NCBI GenBank assembly: GCA_000173575.1
Contig: ABYL01000050.1
Span: 1 to 44,876 of the forward strand
Direction of reading: 5' to 3'
DNA length: 44,876 nt
Origin: Burkholderia sp. H160
GTDB taxonomy: Bacteria > Pseudomonadota > Gammaproteobacteria > Burkholderiales > Burkholderiaceae
This document shows, piece after piece, positions 17,152 through 24,998 of this stretch (position 1 is the stretch's first letter; the number at the start of each line of letters is the position of its first letter). A program made the translations under genes and the position numbers. The notes under the pieces were generated by a model. It did not search any database. It saw only the letters and a program-made list of their open reading frames with translations, and was not told the origin of the DNA.

Positions 17152-17736
17152 ATGTTCCTCGAAGACCTTGAGCGCCGTCGCCGTGTATGGGAGGCAATGA
17201 GCTACCTATTTCTGGATACAGAGACGCGTTGGGACGTACCATTCATCGCGCGTAATTGCGCCGAATCAGGTTATGACGATGTAACGCTGGAGCGCATCTT
17301 CTGGATAGAGGTGTTCCGCGAAGCAATAGGAAATATGTTGTCGATCTTTGGTGAATGGCGCGCGCTCGACCTAGGCGAAGCTACGTTAATCGGTCGTGCG
17401 CAAGCAGGCAGGGTGCCGTGGCTGCGACGGCAATTGTGGGGCGGAATGGTGAAATCGGAGTGGTGTAGTGTCCGCACGGTAACGCAATGGCTGCGTCCGC
17501 TACATGAGTCCCAGCGGATGCAGCTTACCAAGGCACTTCATTGGTGCGGTCGCTACTATTTCGAAGCGCTTGGCGAACTACCCTTCGGTATATCAGAAGG
17601 AGAGGTTGACGCTGTGCGTGAGTTATTTCCCGATGCCTGGGGGCGTTACGAGCCTGTCTGTCGATCGATGCTATTAAGGAGCGAAGCGTCAACACACGAC
17701 GCGCGAGCGGCGGTTGTAGAAAGATTCTTTAGTTAA
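17152..17736 (+). CDS. DUF7079-like protein, possible immunity protein
   Basis: The 194-residue soluble protein contains, from residue about 8, RRRRVWEAMSYLFLDTE, then IARNCAESGYD, LERIFWIEV and NMLSIFGEWRALD. This pattern matches the DUF7079 family as I know it. Those are small proteins common beside contact-dependent and type VI toxins and suspected of immunity function. The C-terminal 90 residues extend beyond the usual short family length and are not recognised. It starts 18 bases after the membrane protein, so it is probably the last gene of the four-gene operon. It has no clear ribosome site of its own. Confidence 0.55.
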   Translation: MFLEDLERRRRVWEAMSYLFLDTETRWDVPFIARNCAESGYDDVTLERIFWIEVFREAIGNMLSIFGEWRALDLGEATLIGRAQAGRVPWLRRQLWGGMVKSEWCSVRTVTQWLRPLHESQRMQLTKALHWCGRYYFEALGELPFGISEGEVDAVRELFPDAWGRYEPVCRSMLLRSEASTHDARAAVVERFFS

Positions 17737-17807
17737 CGTGCATCTTTTGCCTCGCTTCGGCGGGATTCTTACTTTGGGCGCATCGGCGTTGCAGATCGCA
17801 CGCCGTG

Positions 17808-18166
17808 TCACGTGAGGAACCGGCACCACCACGACTGGGCATAGGCCACGTCGCCGATGAACTCGATGCCGGTCAGCACGAAACCGTTCGGCCCCATCCA
17901 GCTCAGTTCGACATCGTGCACCGGCGGCAGCGGTTGCGCGTCCGCCGCGCCGGATTGCTCGAAGCTCGCGACCTTGCTGGTCCGCTTGTACTGCGCGGAC
18001 AGTTCGTGCTTGATGGCAAGGTCATCGGTCACCGGCTCGGCAGCGTCGATATCGCGTTTGTGCCACTCCTTGCCGCGCTCCCGCATTGGTATGGCTTGTA
18101 CTCTCATGGGCTCTGCAATGGCTAACTCTGCGAAGCCCATGGGGGTAACAGCAGGCGTCGATTCAT
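17808..18166 (-). pseudogene. frameshifted hypothetical gene
   Basis: On the reverse strand, ATG 18166 has an AAGGAAA ribosome site but reads only 14 codons (MNRRLLLPPWASQS) to a stop. A single-base shift at the C5 run about 30 bases in joins it to a long protein-like frame (FAELAIAEPMRVQ... to ...VAYAQSWWCRFL) ending at 17808. The joined product would be near 119 residues. I do not recognise the family. The start overlaps the end of the upstream frame as ATGA, typical of an operon pair. Confidence 0.45.
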
Positions 18167-18498
18167 GATCGCGTTTCCTTTGGTGCGACTTCACAATTGT
18201 CCACGCCTTTTTTCGCAGGGCCGCGAGCGCTTGTGGAAGTCGGGCGAGCGCTTCGGCATGTGAGCGCGCCACCCAACGGGAGATATCCGGCGAAGCGGTC
18301 TTTCTCGCCGAAGAACAGGCCGTCGAACTGACCTATGCTGTCGCGATAGACGATCGCGGCTGGACGCTGCCCGCCGATCGCTGCGACCCCGGCGAGCACG
18401 ACCGGCACGACTGCTTCAGCCGCATTGGTCACACTGGGGCAGACCGGCACGTCCAGAGTTAGTTGCAGGTAACTGACATATCGGGCTCTGCTCGACAA
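18163..18498 (-). pseudogene. 5'-truncated hypothetical gene remnant
   Basis: The reverse frame contains a protein-like stretch (YLQLTLDVPVCP, VVPVVLAGVAAIGGQRPAAIVYRD, FDGLFFGEKDRFAGYLPLG). A different frame then looks coding (ARSHAEALARLPQALAALRKKAW) until near 18170. I read this as the 3' part of a gene that lost its 5' end, with a probable frameshift near 18275. The family is unknown. It and the next remnant probably once formed an operon disrupted when the lipoprotein block arrived on the right. Confidence 0.35.
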
Positions 18499-18580
18499 CC
18501 TTGTCGCGACCTTCTTCCGCGACTGACTTTCGACTGAGTTCGGCCATAATGGCGAAAACGTCGCCGGAGTTCACCCGCTC

Positions 18581-18823
18581 ATGAAGTCCCTTTGCCTGGC
18601 AGCAGTTCTCGTTGTTCTCACTACCGGCTGCACGACGTCTCCGGCGAACAATCAGCCGGCGGGCGACACGAACGCGTACATCTTGCACGCTCCCGGCGGC
18701 GCACCGTCCGCTGACTCCACGTCAAGACCACCGAGACTCACCGTCGGCACGAGCTATTCCGACACGCAACTGATTCTGCCTTGGTTCCTCAACGACATCA
18801 TCAACTTCGTCAACTACCGCTAG
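18581..18823 (+). CDS. small lipoprotein (intact copy)
   Basis: The 80-residue product starts MKSLCLAAVLVV and has the lipobox LTTGC with Cys17, so it should be lipidated by Lgt and cut by Lsp. Asp is absent at +2 (Thr instead), which favours outer-membrane placement. The mature part is short, with VGTSYSDTQLILPW and ending FLNDIINFVNYR. I do not recognise a family. The gene matters because its broken copy lies at 14747 and its tail recurs at 21000, 22735 and 28880, where it separates gene blocks. Confidence 0.7.
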   Translation: MKSLCLAAVLVVLTTGCTTSPANNQPAGDTNAYILHAPGGAPSADSTSRPPRLTVGTSYSDTQLILPWFLNDIINFVNYR

Positions 18824-18885
18824 TCTGCAAACAATCAAACAGTCGCCCAGGTGAAGAGATCACCTTCAGGGTCGACGGTAATCCC

Positions 18886-19794
18886 TCATCTGGCGTCTGC
18901 AAGAAATCGCCGTACTTCGGCTGCTAACCAGTCGCGCAGTGCGCAGACCTTGGGATGATCGCGATTGCCGGTGCGATAGACCAGATCATAGCCGCGCTCA
19001 ACTTTCAGCCGAATGTCAGGAAATGGCGCGACAAGGCGTCCGGCTGCGATGTCGTCGCCTACCAGCGCACTGCGTCCGAGTGCTACGCCCTCGCCGCGAA
19101 TGGCTGCCTCGATTGCCATGCTTCCATGACTGTACGCGGGCCCTCGACTCCTGCGACTCCTGTCCAGGTCTGCATAAGCGAACCACTGTTCCCAATTGGC
19201 CAACATCCGGTCTTCGTGCAACAGCGTGCAACGAGCGAGTCCAGCCGGATTCGTTAGTCCGCCGACTTCCTCGCGATAGCTGGGGCTACAAACCGGTGTC
19301 ACGGTTTCTTCGAGAATCCGTTCGGACTGGACCCGAGGATAGCGACCGCCGCCGTAACGCACGGCTGCATCGACCTGACCATCGTCCAGATCAACATTGC
19401 GATCGGTCACGTCGAGATGCACGTCGAGTTCGGGGTGTATCGCCTTGAAGCGATGAAGGCGCGGTGCCAGCCACTTGCTCGCGAACGAAACACTTGTACT
19501 GATGGTCATGCTTGCAATGTTGTCGTGTCCGCGCAGACTTTCGGCTTCCCTCGTCAGTTCGCCGAGTAGTCGGGCTACAGCAAAGTGAAACTCTGCGCCC
19601 GCATCGGTCAGGACGATCCGGCGCGTGAGGCGGCGGAACAGCGGAACACCCAGATGATTCTCAAGTGTCTTGATGTGCCGGCTCACTGCACCGTGGGTGA
19701 CGTGCAGCTCCTCGGCGGCCAGCGTCATGCTCAGTAGTCGCGCAGTCGCTTCGAACGCGCGCAGGGTTTGCAGAGGCGGAAGCCGGTCGAACAT
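18886..19794 (-). CDS. LysR-family regulator (GcvA-like)
   Basis: The 302-residue protein has a winged helix-turn-helix at residues 6-65 (PPLQTLRAFEATARLLSMTLAAEELHVTHGAVSRHI shows the helix pair when read in parts) and a LysR substrate domain beginning near residue 92. The N-terminal PPLQTLRAFEA and the VTHGAVSRHIK recognition helix are typical of the GcvA/AmpR branch. It is divergent from the EamA exporter gene with a 114-base gap, so it most likely controls that gene and itself. The ligand is unknown. Confidence 0.9.
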   Translation of the reverse strand: MFDRLPPLQTLRAFEATARLLSMTLAAEELHVTHGAVSRHIKTLENHLGVPLFRRLTRRIVLTDAGAEFHFAVARLLGELTREAESLRGHDNIASMTISTSVSFASKWLAPRLHRFKAIHPELDVHLDVTDRNVDLDDGQVDAAVRYGGGRYPRVQSERILEETVTPVCSPSYREEVGGLTNPAGLARCTLLHEDRMLANWEQWFAYADLDRSRRSRGPAYSHGSMAIEAAIRGEGVALGRSALVGDDIAAGRLVAPFPDIRLKVERGYDLVYRTGNRDHPKVCALRDWLAAEVRRFLADAR

Positions 19795-19908
19795 AGCTGG
19801 CTGTTATGTGTGAGTTTCACTCACGCATTATATGACGACAAATCGTTTGTCAACGATCCGCGCTGCCCCGAACATCTCGATTCAGTGTTCCTTTCCCTAC
19901 AAACACCA

Positions 19909-20892
19909 ATGTCAAGCCAAAGCCTGACTGACGCCTGTTCCGGAGTCGTCGTCAAAGACCACTCAGCCAAGACGATCACGATGCGGAGTTTCGGCGCAAT
20001 GCTGATTCTCGCAGTGATGTGGGGACTATCGATCCCGGTGACCAAACTGGGGCTTGAGTCGCTACCGCCGCTGACGCTGACCGCGATGCGCTTTGCCATA
20101 GCGGTGCCGCTACTGCTCATCTTCGCGGTAGGCCGGCATCCGTTGCCGCGGCACGCATGGCCGCGCGTCGCGATGCTGGGGGTGCTGGGTATCGGCATCG
20201 GACAGGTCGCACAGACTTTTGGTGTCTCAGGCACCTCGGCGTCTGTCGGCACCATCATCTCCGCGACCATTCCGGTTTTTATCGTGTTCTTTGCCGCGCT
20301 GCGCCTCAAACAGCATGTATCGGGTTGGCAAAAGCTGGGATTGCTCGCAGCGTTCTCGGGCATTGCGTTGGTCGCGTTCGCGCGTGAGCACGGCGCAACC
20401 ACGATGTCCGATACCACTGCGGGCGGTGCAATTTGCGTGCTGCTGTCCGCGCTCGCGATTGCGTTCTATTACGTCTGGAGCGTCGAACTCACGACCGCAT
20501 ACGGCACTGCTACGGTAGCAGCTTGGAGTACGCTGTTCGGCTTTGTTGCACTGCTGCCTTGGGCGATGTGGGAGATGTGGCACGTTCCGTTTCACGTTAC
20601 CACGCAGGGTTTATCAGCCGCGGTATATCTCGGGGTGATCGTGACTGTTGCCGGCCTGTTTCTGTGGCTCAACCTGCTACGTATCGTTCCGGCGCGGGTT
20701 GCTGCGAGCGTTCAGTTCCTTCAGCCGGTTTTCGGCATCGCCGCTGCATCATTCATGTTCGGCGACAGGCTCGGCCCTTCGTTCGTGGTCGGAGTGGCTC
20801 TCGTTCTGGCCGGACTCGCGCTCACGATGGCTTCTCGCAACGAGGCGGGTAATCGAGCCCAAAATAGGCACGTTCGCTGGCCAGCAAAATGA
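19909..20892 (+). CDS. EamA/DMT-superfamily transporter
   Basis: The 327-residue protein carries ten predicted membrane helices in two EamA repeats. The first opens LAVMWGLSIPVTKLGLE and the second FYYVWSVELTTAYG with VAASVQFLQPVFGIAAASFMFGD. Members export amino acids, metabolites or drugs across the inner membrane. ATG 19909 is the first plausible start; ATG 19981 would remove 24 polar residues and is also possible, and neither has a clear ribosome site. Divergence from a GcvA-like LysR regulator suggests ligand-induced export. Confidence 0.87.
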   Translation: MSSQSLTDACSGVVVKDHSAKTITMRSFGAMLILAVMWGLSIPVTKLGLESLPPLTLTAMRFAIAVPLLLIFAVGRHPLPRHAWPRVAMLGVLGIGIGQVAQTFGVSGTSASVGTIISATIPVFIVFFAALRLKQHVSGWQKLGLLAAFSGIALVAFAREHGATTMSDTTAGGAICVLLSALAIAFYYVWSVELTTAYGTATVAAWSTLFGFVALLPWAMWEMWHVPFHVTTQGLSAAVYLGVIVTVAGLFLWLNLLRIVPARVAASVQFLQPVFGIAAASFMFGDRLGPSFVVGVALVLAGLALTMASRNEAGNRAQNRHVRWPAK

Positions 20893-20923
20893 CTCGCCTC
20901 GCGGCGCTCCCGGTTGCCAGGGT

Positions 20924-21044
20924 GGGGGATTTTCGCCCGAAGCATTATCCGGCAATGCTTCTGGGGCTAAAGGGCGATTGTTTATAGACACCCTTGGAGG
21001 TTTCTGAACGACGTGATCGACTTCGTGAACTATCGGTAGTCTGC
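20924..21044 (+). repeat. dispersed repeat copy A with lipoprotein-gene tail
   Basis: The first half (from ggggattttcgcccgaag to gattgtttatag) matches copies at 22656 and 28804. The second half encodes FLNDVIDFVNYR-stop and continues with TAGTCTGC, matching the 3' end of the lipoprotein gene at 18581 past its stop codon. It lies between the EamA gene and the NTF2-like gene. Confidence 0.8.
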
Positions 21045-21060
21045 CAAAGTCCCGCCACTG

Positions 21061-21465
21061 CTACGCGTATTTGTCGCCTACCATGTCGCGAACAGGATGC
21101 GTGTCGTAGACGATGGTCATCCGCTCGATGCGGCCGCTTTCGTCGAAATCGAATACGTCAACACATTCAAATTTCACCGCAGAGCCGTCTTTGAGCCCCC
21201 AGTCGTAGACGAAATAGCCGGTCGCACGTCGGGCTCCCGTTGCGCTGACGCAGATGTCGATGGGTGTAATCCGGCTTTCTCCCGACGCCGCATCAACCTT
21301 GGCAAAGAAAGGCGCGGGGTGCATCCAACCGAGAAAAGGCGAGAATATCTGTGCGTCCGGCGTGAACAAGGCGCAGATCGCAGCGACGTCGCCGCGCTCC
21401 AGCTCGCTCAGGTAGGTACGAATCTGCCGCGTGTACAGTGCTTCCAATGATGAACCCACAATCAT
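21061..21465 (-). CDS. NTF2-like (SnoaL-type) protein
   Basis: The 134-residue product shows the cone-shaped NTF2-like fold: an N-terminal helix (LYTRQIRTYLSELERGDVAAICALFTPDAQIFSPF), then strands with a central KVDAASGESRITP and a C-terminal VFDFDESGRIERMTIVYDTHPVRD. Such domains serve as small-molecule isomerases, hydrolases or binding proteins. ATG 21465 lies close to GGAG; GTG 21459 has better spacing and may be the true start. The frame extends to 21771 but that part overlaps the divergent LysR gene, which is its probable regulator. Confidence 0.75.
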   Translation of the reverse strand: MIVGSSLEALYTRQIRTYLSELERGDVAAICALFTPDAQIFSPFLGWMHPAPFFAKVDAASGESRITPIDICVSATGARRATGYFVYDWGLKDGSAVKFECVDVFDFDESGRIERMTIVYDTHPVRDMVGDKYA

Positions 21466-21540
21466 TCTCCGAACGTTTGTTGACAGGTCTGCCCGCACGA
21501 AGGAGCGCGGATCTGATGAAGCCACGATAGCGGCGCAGCG

Positions 21541-22500
21541 ATGACCGAACAATCGAAAAATTCGCAACCCGGGTATGCGGAACGTGCATATCCTCTGGCT
21601 GACCTCACGCGCGCTTTGCCCCCACTGTCTGCGTACCAGGCGTTCGTCGCCGCGGCGGAACTGGGCAGTATCAGCAAGGCCGCTGACCATCTGTGTCGAA
21701 CGCAGGGTGCCGTCAGCCGTCAGGTCCAGCAACTGGAAGCTCATTATCGATGTGCGCTTTTCGTGCGCCATGCGTCAGGGCTGACGCTGACAGCAGAAGG
21801 AAGCGCTCTATTGAAAGTGGCCGTGAACCTGCTCATACAGTTGGTTCGACATGAAGACACGCTCGCCCAATCGGCATCAGTTCTCACCCTGCGGTTACCG
21901 TCAACGTTGGCGATTCGATGGTTGTTGCCGCGGCTGTCCGTGATCAATCTCGCGCTGCCTCGCACAGAGTTGCGCATCTATACATCGGCGGACGATACGC
22001 CGGATTTCACTACGTCCGACGTCGACGCCATGGTTGTGCGTGGAGCAGGGAATTGGGCGGGCATGAAGGCGATACCGTTGTTTCAGGAGCGCCTGACGCC
22101 GATGTGCACGAGCGAACTGGCCGCATCGCTGAAATCCGTAGCTGACCTTGCTCGGGTCAAATTGCTCCATCCGGGACACGGCCATGGGGAGTGGCGATGC
22201 TGGCTCGATCATGTTGGCGCGACCGAGTTCGACGCCAATGGCGGACTCGTCTTTGATACCCTCGAACTAACGCTTACCGCCGCGGAACAGGGACATGGCG
22301 TTGCAATTGGCGATCCTCGGATGGCGAAGGAACGCCTCGAGTCGCGGGCACTCGTCATGCCGTTCAGCGAGGTTGCGCAAAATGGCCTGGGCTATTTCCT
22401 CGTCTATCCCTCACAACGCGCCTCACAAACCAAGATTCGCGCACTCGCCGAAGTCTTGACCCGGTTCGCGCAAGAAGACCTTTCGATACCGGCCCGATAA
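21541..22500 (+). CDS. LysR-family regulator
   Basis: The 319-residue protein has an N-terminal extension of about 28 residues before the helix-turn-helix (LSAYQAFVAAAELGSISKAADHL, RTQGAVSRQVQQLE) and a LysR effector domain from residue about 118. The GcvA-like recognition helix TQGAVSRQ is clear. It is divergent from the NTF2-like gene with 75 bases between starts, the usual layout for an LTTR and its target. No strong ribosome site is visible before ATG 21541, and a start further in cannot be excluded. Confidence 0.87.
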   Translation: MTEQSKNSQPGYAERAYPLADLTRALPPLSAYQAFVAAAELGSISKAADHLCRTQGAVSRQVQQLEAHYRCALFVRHASGLTLTAEGSALLKVAVNLLIQLVRHEDTLAQSASVLTLRLPSTLAIRWLLPRLSVINLALPRTELRIYTSADDTPDFTTSDVDAMVVRGAGNWAGMKAIPLFQERLTPMCTSELAASLKSVADLARVKLLHPGHGHGEWRCWLDHVGATEFDANGGLVFDTLELTLTAAEQGHGVAIGDPRMAKERLESRALVMPFSEVAQNGLGYFLVYPSQRASQTKIRALAEVLTRFAQEDLSIPAR

Positions 22501-22655
22501 GCGGCTGCCAAATCGCTCGACTCCGCAGGCGCTAACAGATCGAAGAAATCTAGCGGTCGAAAAGCTTGATCGAATGGCCGTTTGTAGAGCGTGGTCGCCG
22601 CTGGACTGTTTGAACGAACTGGCGGCCGAATGAAGCGTCGTGGCCGAACTGAGCC

Positions 22656-22749
22656 GGGGGAGTTTCGCTCGAAGCGTTATCCGGCGAGGCTTCCGGTTCA
22701 AAAGGAATGTTGTTTATAGGCGACCTTTGAGCTTCCGCAACGACATCAA
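22656..22749 (+). repeat. dispersed repeat copy B
   Basis: It shares gtttcgctcgaagcgttat and gttgtttataggcgacc with copy C almost exactly and with copy A more loosely. It ends in cttccgcaacgacatcaa, a short piece of the lipoprotein tail. It fills the gap between the LysR gene ending at 22500 and the MFS fragment ending at 22775. Confidence 0.8.
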
Positions 22750-22774
22750 TGTGACGACGTAACCCTATTCACGG

Positions 22775-23728
22775 CTACCATCCCCAACCCAGTCCCAAGA
22801 CGATCCAGCGCCAGCGCTCAACGCCAGCAGGCAATTCCGACGTTTCCGCGGGCTCGATCTCTCGTGGCGCGCAGGGTCGCGACACGCCGTTCTCAACCAA
22901 ATCGTCCTTCGCGAGGTCCGGCATCGGCGCTGGCTCAGGTCGCGTGCAGGCACGACGTTCCGCGAGCGAGCCGCTACGTGCCGACTTGATGCCGCCTTCG
23001 ATTGTCGCGAGCGTCCTGCACCATGCCAATTCGACGCACACGGATGTGTCACAAAGAAAGCGTCGGAGATAGACCGTTAGCAATCCATCACCGCCGCCGG
23101 CGATCAATGCGACGCGCCACGCGAACACCATTGCTTGATTCGTCGCAAATTCGATCGTCTCGGTTCTCGCCGCAAGCGAACCCAATAGGAGACCGGACGC
23201 GATACCGGCGATCAGCGCGCCGATGGCCGCACCAGCGCGCGATGAATGAGCGTGGTCGCACCCGAATTCCCAAGCTTCGTTGGCCCGCCCACCGATCGCG
23301 GCGCCCCGCACAGCCCCCACGCAAAACAGCAGAACCAACACGACGGCGCGCGATCGCGCCCGGGTCGGCAGCAATCCGATCAGCAGCGCGGGCAGCGCCA
23401 TCAAGAGCAACGACACCGCGAGTCCTCTGTTTCGGCAAAGCTGATCGCCGGGATGGGTGACCACGATACCGCTCAACGCCCAGGACATTTTCCCTGCCAC
23501 AAGCATTCCGAATGCCTGCACCAGCTTTAACCCGTCAGGCAATCCTCCCGTGAAATAGAGGCTGTCCAGAATCGGCGTAAAGAAAATGAATGCCACCAAT
23601 TGGGTAAATTCCACGGCGCCGCGAAGAGCGGACAGCGGGAAGCTCCGACGGTCGCAGAAATTTTGCATGTCTCGACTCGTATCGGGAAAAAGGGAACAAA
23701 TAGCTGCATTAATGACGAACTCGAACAT
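22775..23728 (-). CDS. half-length MHS-type MFS transporter, probably degenerate
   Basis: The 317-residue frame matches the N-terminal six-helix half of metabolite:H+ symporters: AFIFFTPILDSLYF, SLLLMALPALLIGLLPT, a second cluster IGGRANEAWEFGCDHA, and FAWRVALIAGG followed by VYLRRFLCDTSV. The family motif GDRxGRR between helices 2 and 3 reads GDQLCRNRG, so key basic residues are lost. After helix 6 the sequence is a hydrophilic tail, and the C-terminal half of the fold is missing (full members have 420-550 residues). It is likely non-functional or remodelled. A promoter nearly identical to that of asnB lies just upstream. Confidence 0.65.
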   Translation of the reverse strand: MFEFVINAAICSLFPDTSRDMQNFCDRRSFPLSALRGAVEFTQLVAFIFFTPILDSLYFTGGLPDGLKLVQAFGMLVAGKMSWALSGIVVTHPGDQLCRNRGLAVSLLLMALPALLIGLLPTRARSRAVVLVLLFCVGAVRGAAIGGRANEAWEFGCDHAHSSRAGAAIGALIAGIASGLLLGSLAARTETIEFATNQAMVFAWRVALIAGGGDGLLTVYLRRFLCDTSVCVELAWCRTLATIEGGIKSARSGSLAERRACTRPEPAPMPDLAKDDLVENGVSRPCAPREIEPAETSELPAGVERWRWIVLGLGWGW

Positions 23729-23756
23729 CTGTAATGCCCCCGCGTTTTGTTGACAA

Positions 23757-23820
23757 GGGCAATGTAGGCTCGCAGAATCGATTCGAAAATTTGATTGTTC
23801 TGACTTTGTAGTTCTACGGA
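23757..23820 (-). promoter_or_regulatory. promoter/operator of the MFS fragment, inverted copy of the asnB one
   Basis: Read on the reverse strand, it contains AACAATCAAAT, then gattctgcgagcctacattg, as does the segment at 24845-24910 on the forward strand. The dyad ATCA-N11-CGAT corresponds to an LTTR-type site. It lies 30-90 bases upstream of the MFS fragment start and directly upstream of the divergent LysR gene. Confidence 0.65.
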
Positions 23821-23828
23821 ATCGAACG

Positions 23829-24782
23829 ATGCCTGGACGTACTAATCTGGAGATCGACGTGCTCCGGACCTTCGTAACCGGAGTTCAACTTGGCAGCTTT
23901 GCACGTGCCGCGAATCAACTCGGACGTTCTCCCTCCGCAGTGAGCACGCAGTTGAGAAAGCTGGAAGAGCAGATCGAGCAGGAGCTTTTCAAAAGGGTCG
24001 GCAGGGGGCTCGCTCTGACCGATGCCGGCGAGGCTCTGCTGAGCTACGCACAACGGATCATTGCGCTGAATGACGAGACCATTGCCACACTAAAGGATTC
24101 GGCGCTGGAAGGATGGGTCCGACTTGGCTTGCCGCAAGACTTCTCTGAGCTTTGGCTTCCCGCCGCACTTGGCCGATTTGCACGTACGCATCCGAAGGTG
24201 AACATTGAAGTGCATGTCGAACGTAATGTGGACCTGCTGCGTCGAGTCGAAGCCGGCGAGCTCGATCTTGTACTCGCATGGGGCACGCCGGATACGATAG
24301 GCCACGGCAAACCCATCTTAGAAGTTCCGATGGTGTGGATCGGTCCCGAATCCAGGTCCGTCGACGTGACGTCGGACCCGCTGCTCGTCGCTGCTTTCGA
24401 AATGCCCTGCGTTTTTCGCGCCGCCGGCGCCGCTGCGCTGGCGGCAGCGGGCAGGCCATGGCGGCTCACGTTCACGAGCCCAAGTCTATCCGGGCTATGG
24501 GCCGCCGTCGAAGCGGGATTGGGCATTACGATACGAACGCCGCTTGGGCTTCCGCCATCACTTGCCACAATAAACGCATCGACAGCATTGCCGGCATTGC
24601 CATCGGCCACGGTCGTGATGCACATTTCCAAGGGTTCGAATTCTCCGCTCGTCGCGATCCTGAGCGAAATCCTGGAGGAAGCGCTCTCTGATGTCGCGCG
24701 GCAGAACGGCAATGTCCTGGTAGATGCCAGCCGCAAGTCCGGATCCTCAAATGAGATTGAAGACGGTCTTGACGAAGTCTAG
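23829..24782 (+). CDS. LysR-family regulator of the MFS/asnB block
   Basis: The 317-residue protein has the LysR helix-turn-helix at residues about 8-65 (DVLRTFVTGVQLGSFARAANQL, RSPSAVSTQLRKLEEQ) followed by an effector domain containing GWVRLGLPQDFSELWLP. The tail after residue about 295 is hydrophilic and variable. It stands between two inverted copies of one promoter, one reading left into the MFS fragment and one right into asnB. This is strong positional evidence that it regulates both. It starts at ATG 23829 without an obvious ribosome site. Confidence 0.9.
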   Translation: MPGRTNLEIDVLRTFVTGVQLGSFARAANQLGRSPSAVSTQLRKLEEQIEQELFKRVGRGLALTDAGEALLSYAQRIIALNDETIATLKDSALEGWVRLGLPQDFSELWLPAALGRFARTHPKVNIEVHVERNVDLLRRVEAGELDLVLAWGTPDTIGHGKPILEVPMVWIGPESRSVDVTSDPLLVAAFEMPCVFRAAGAAALAAAGRPWRLTFTSPSLSGLWAAVEAGLGITIRTPLGLPPSLATINASTALPALPSATVVMHISKGSNSPLVAILSEILEEALSDVARQNGNVLVDASRKSGSSNEIEDGLDEV

Positions 24783-24844
24783 CCGCCGAAGTCGCATCAG
24801 CCACCCTTGCGGTGAAATATTCGAGAGGCCGCCATAGTTCTAAT

Positions 24845-24910
24845 CTTTAGAACTGTCGCTTCGAAACAATCAAATATTCAAACTGATTCTGCGAGCCTAC
24901 ATTGCCTCTG
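24845..24910 (+). promoter_or_regulatory. promoter/operator of asnB
   Basis: The segment includes the perfect dyad ATCA-N11-TGAT (24869-24887), which fits the LTTR T-N11-A rule, followed by gattctgcgagcctacattg. It aligns over about 60 bases with the reverse strand of 23757-23820. A possible -10 is TACATT at 24898-24903. It ends 90 bases upstream of asnB. Confidence 0.65.
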
Positions 24911-24998
24911 TCTGCCGGCACGGATCAACACGCGACCGGCAGTGACGTTACCCTGCCGACCGAGCGCGACGGTCGATGGATGACAGAGGAGATACGTG

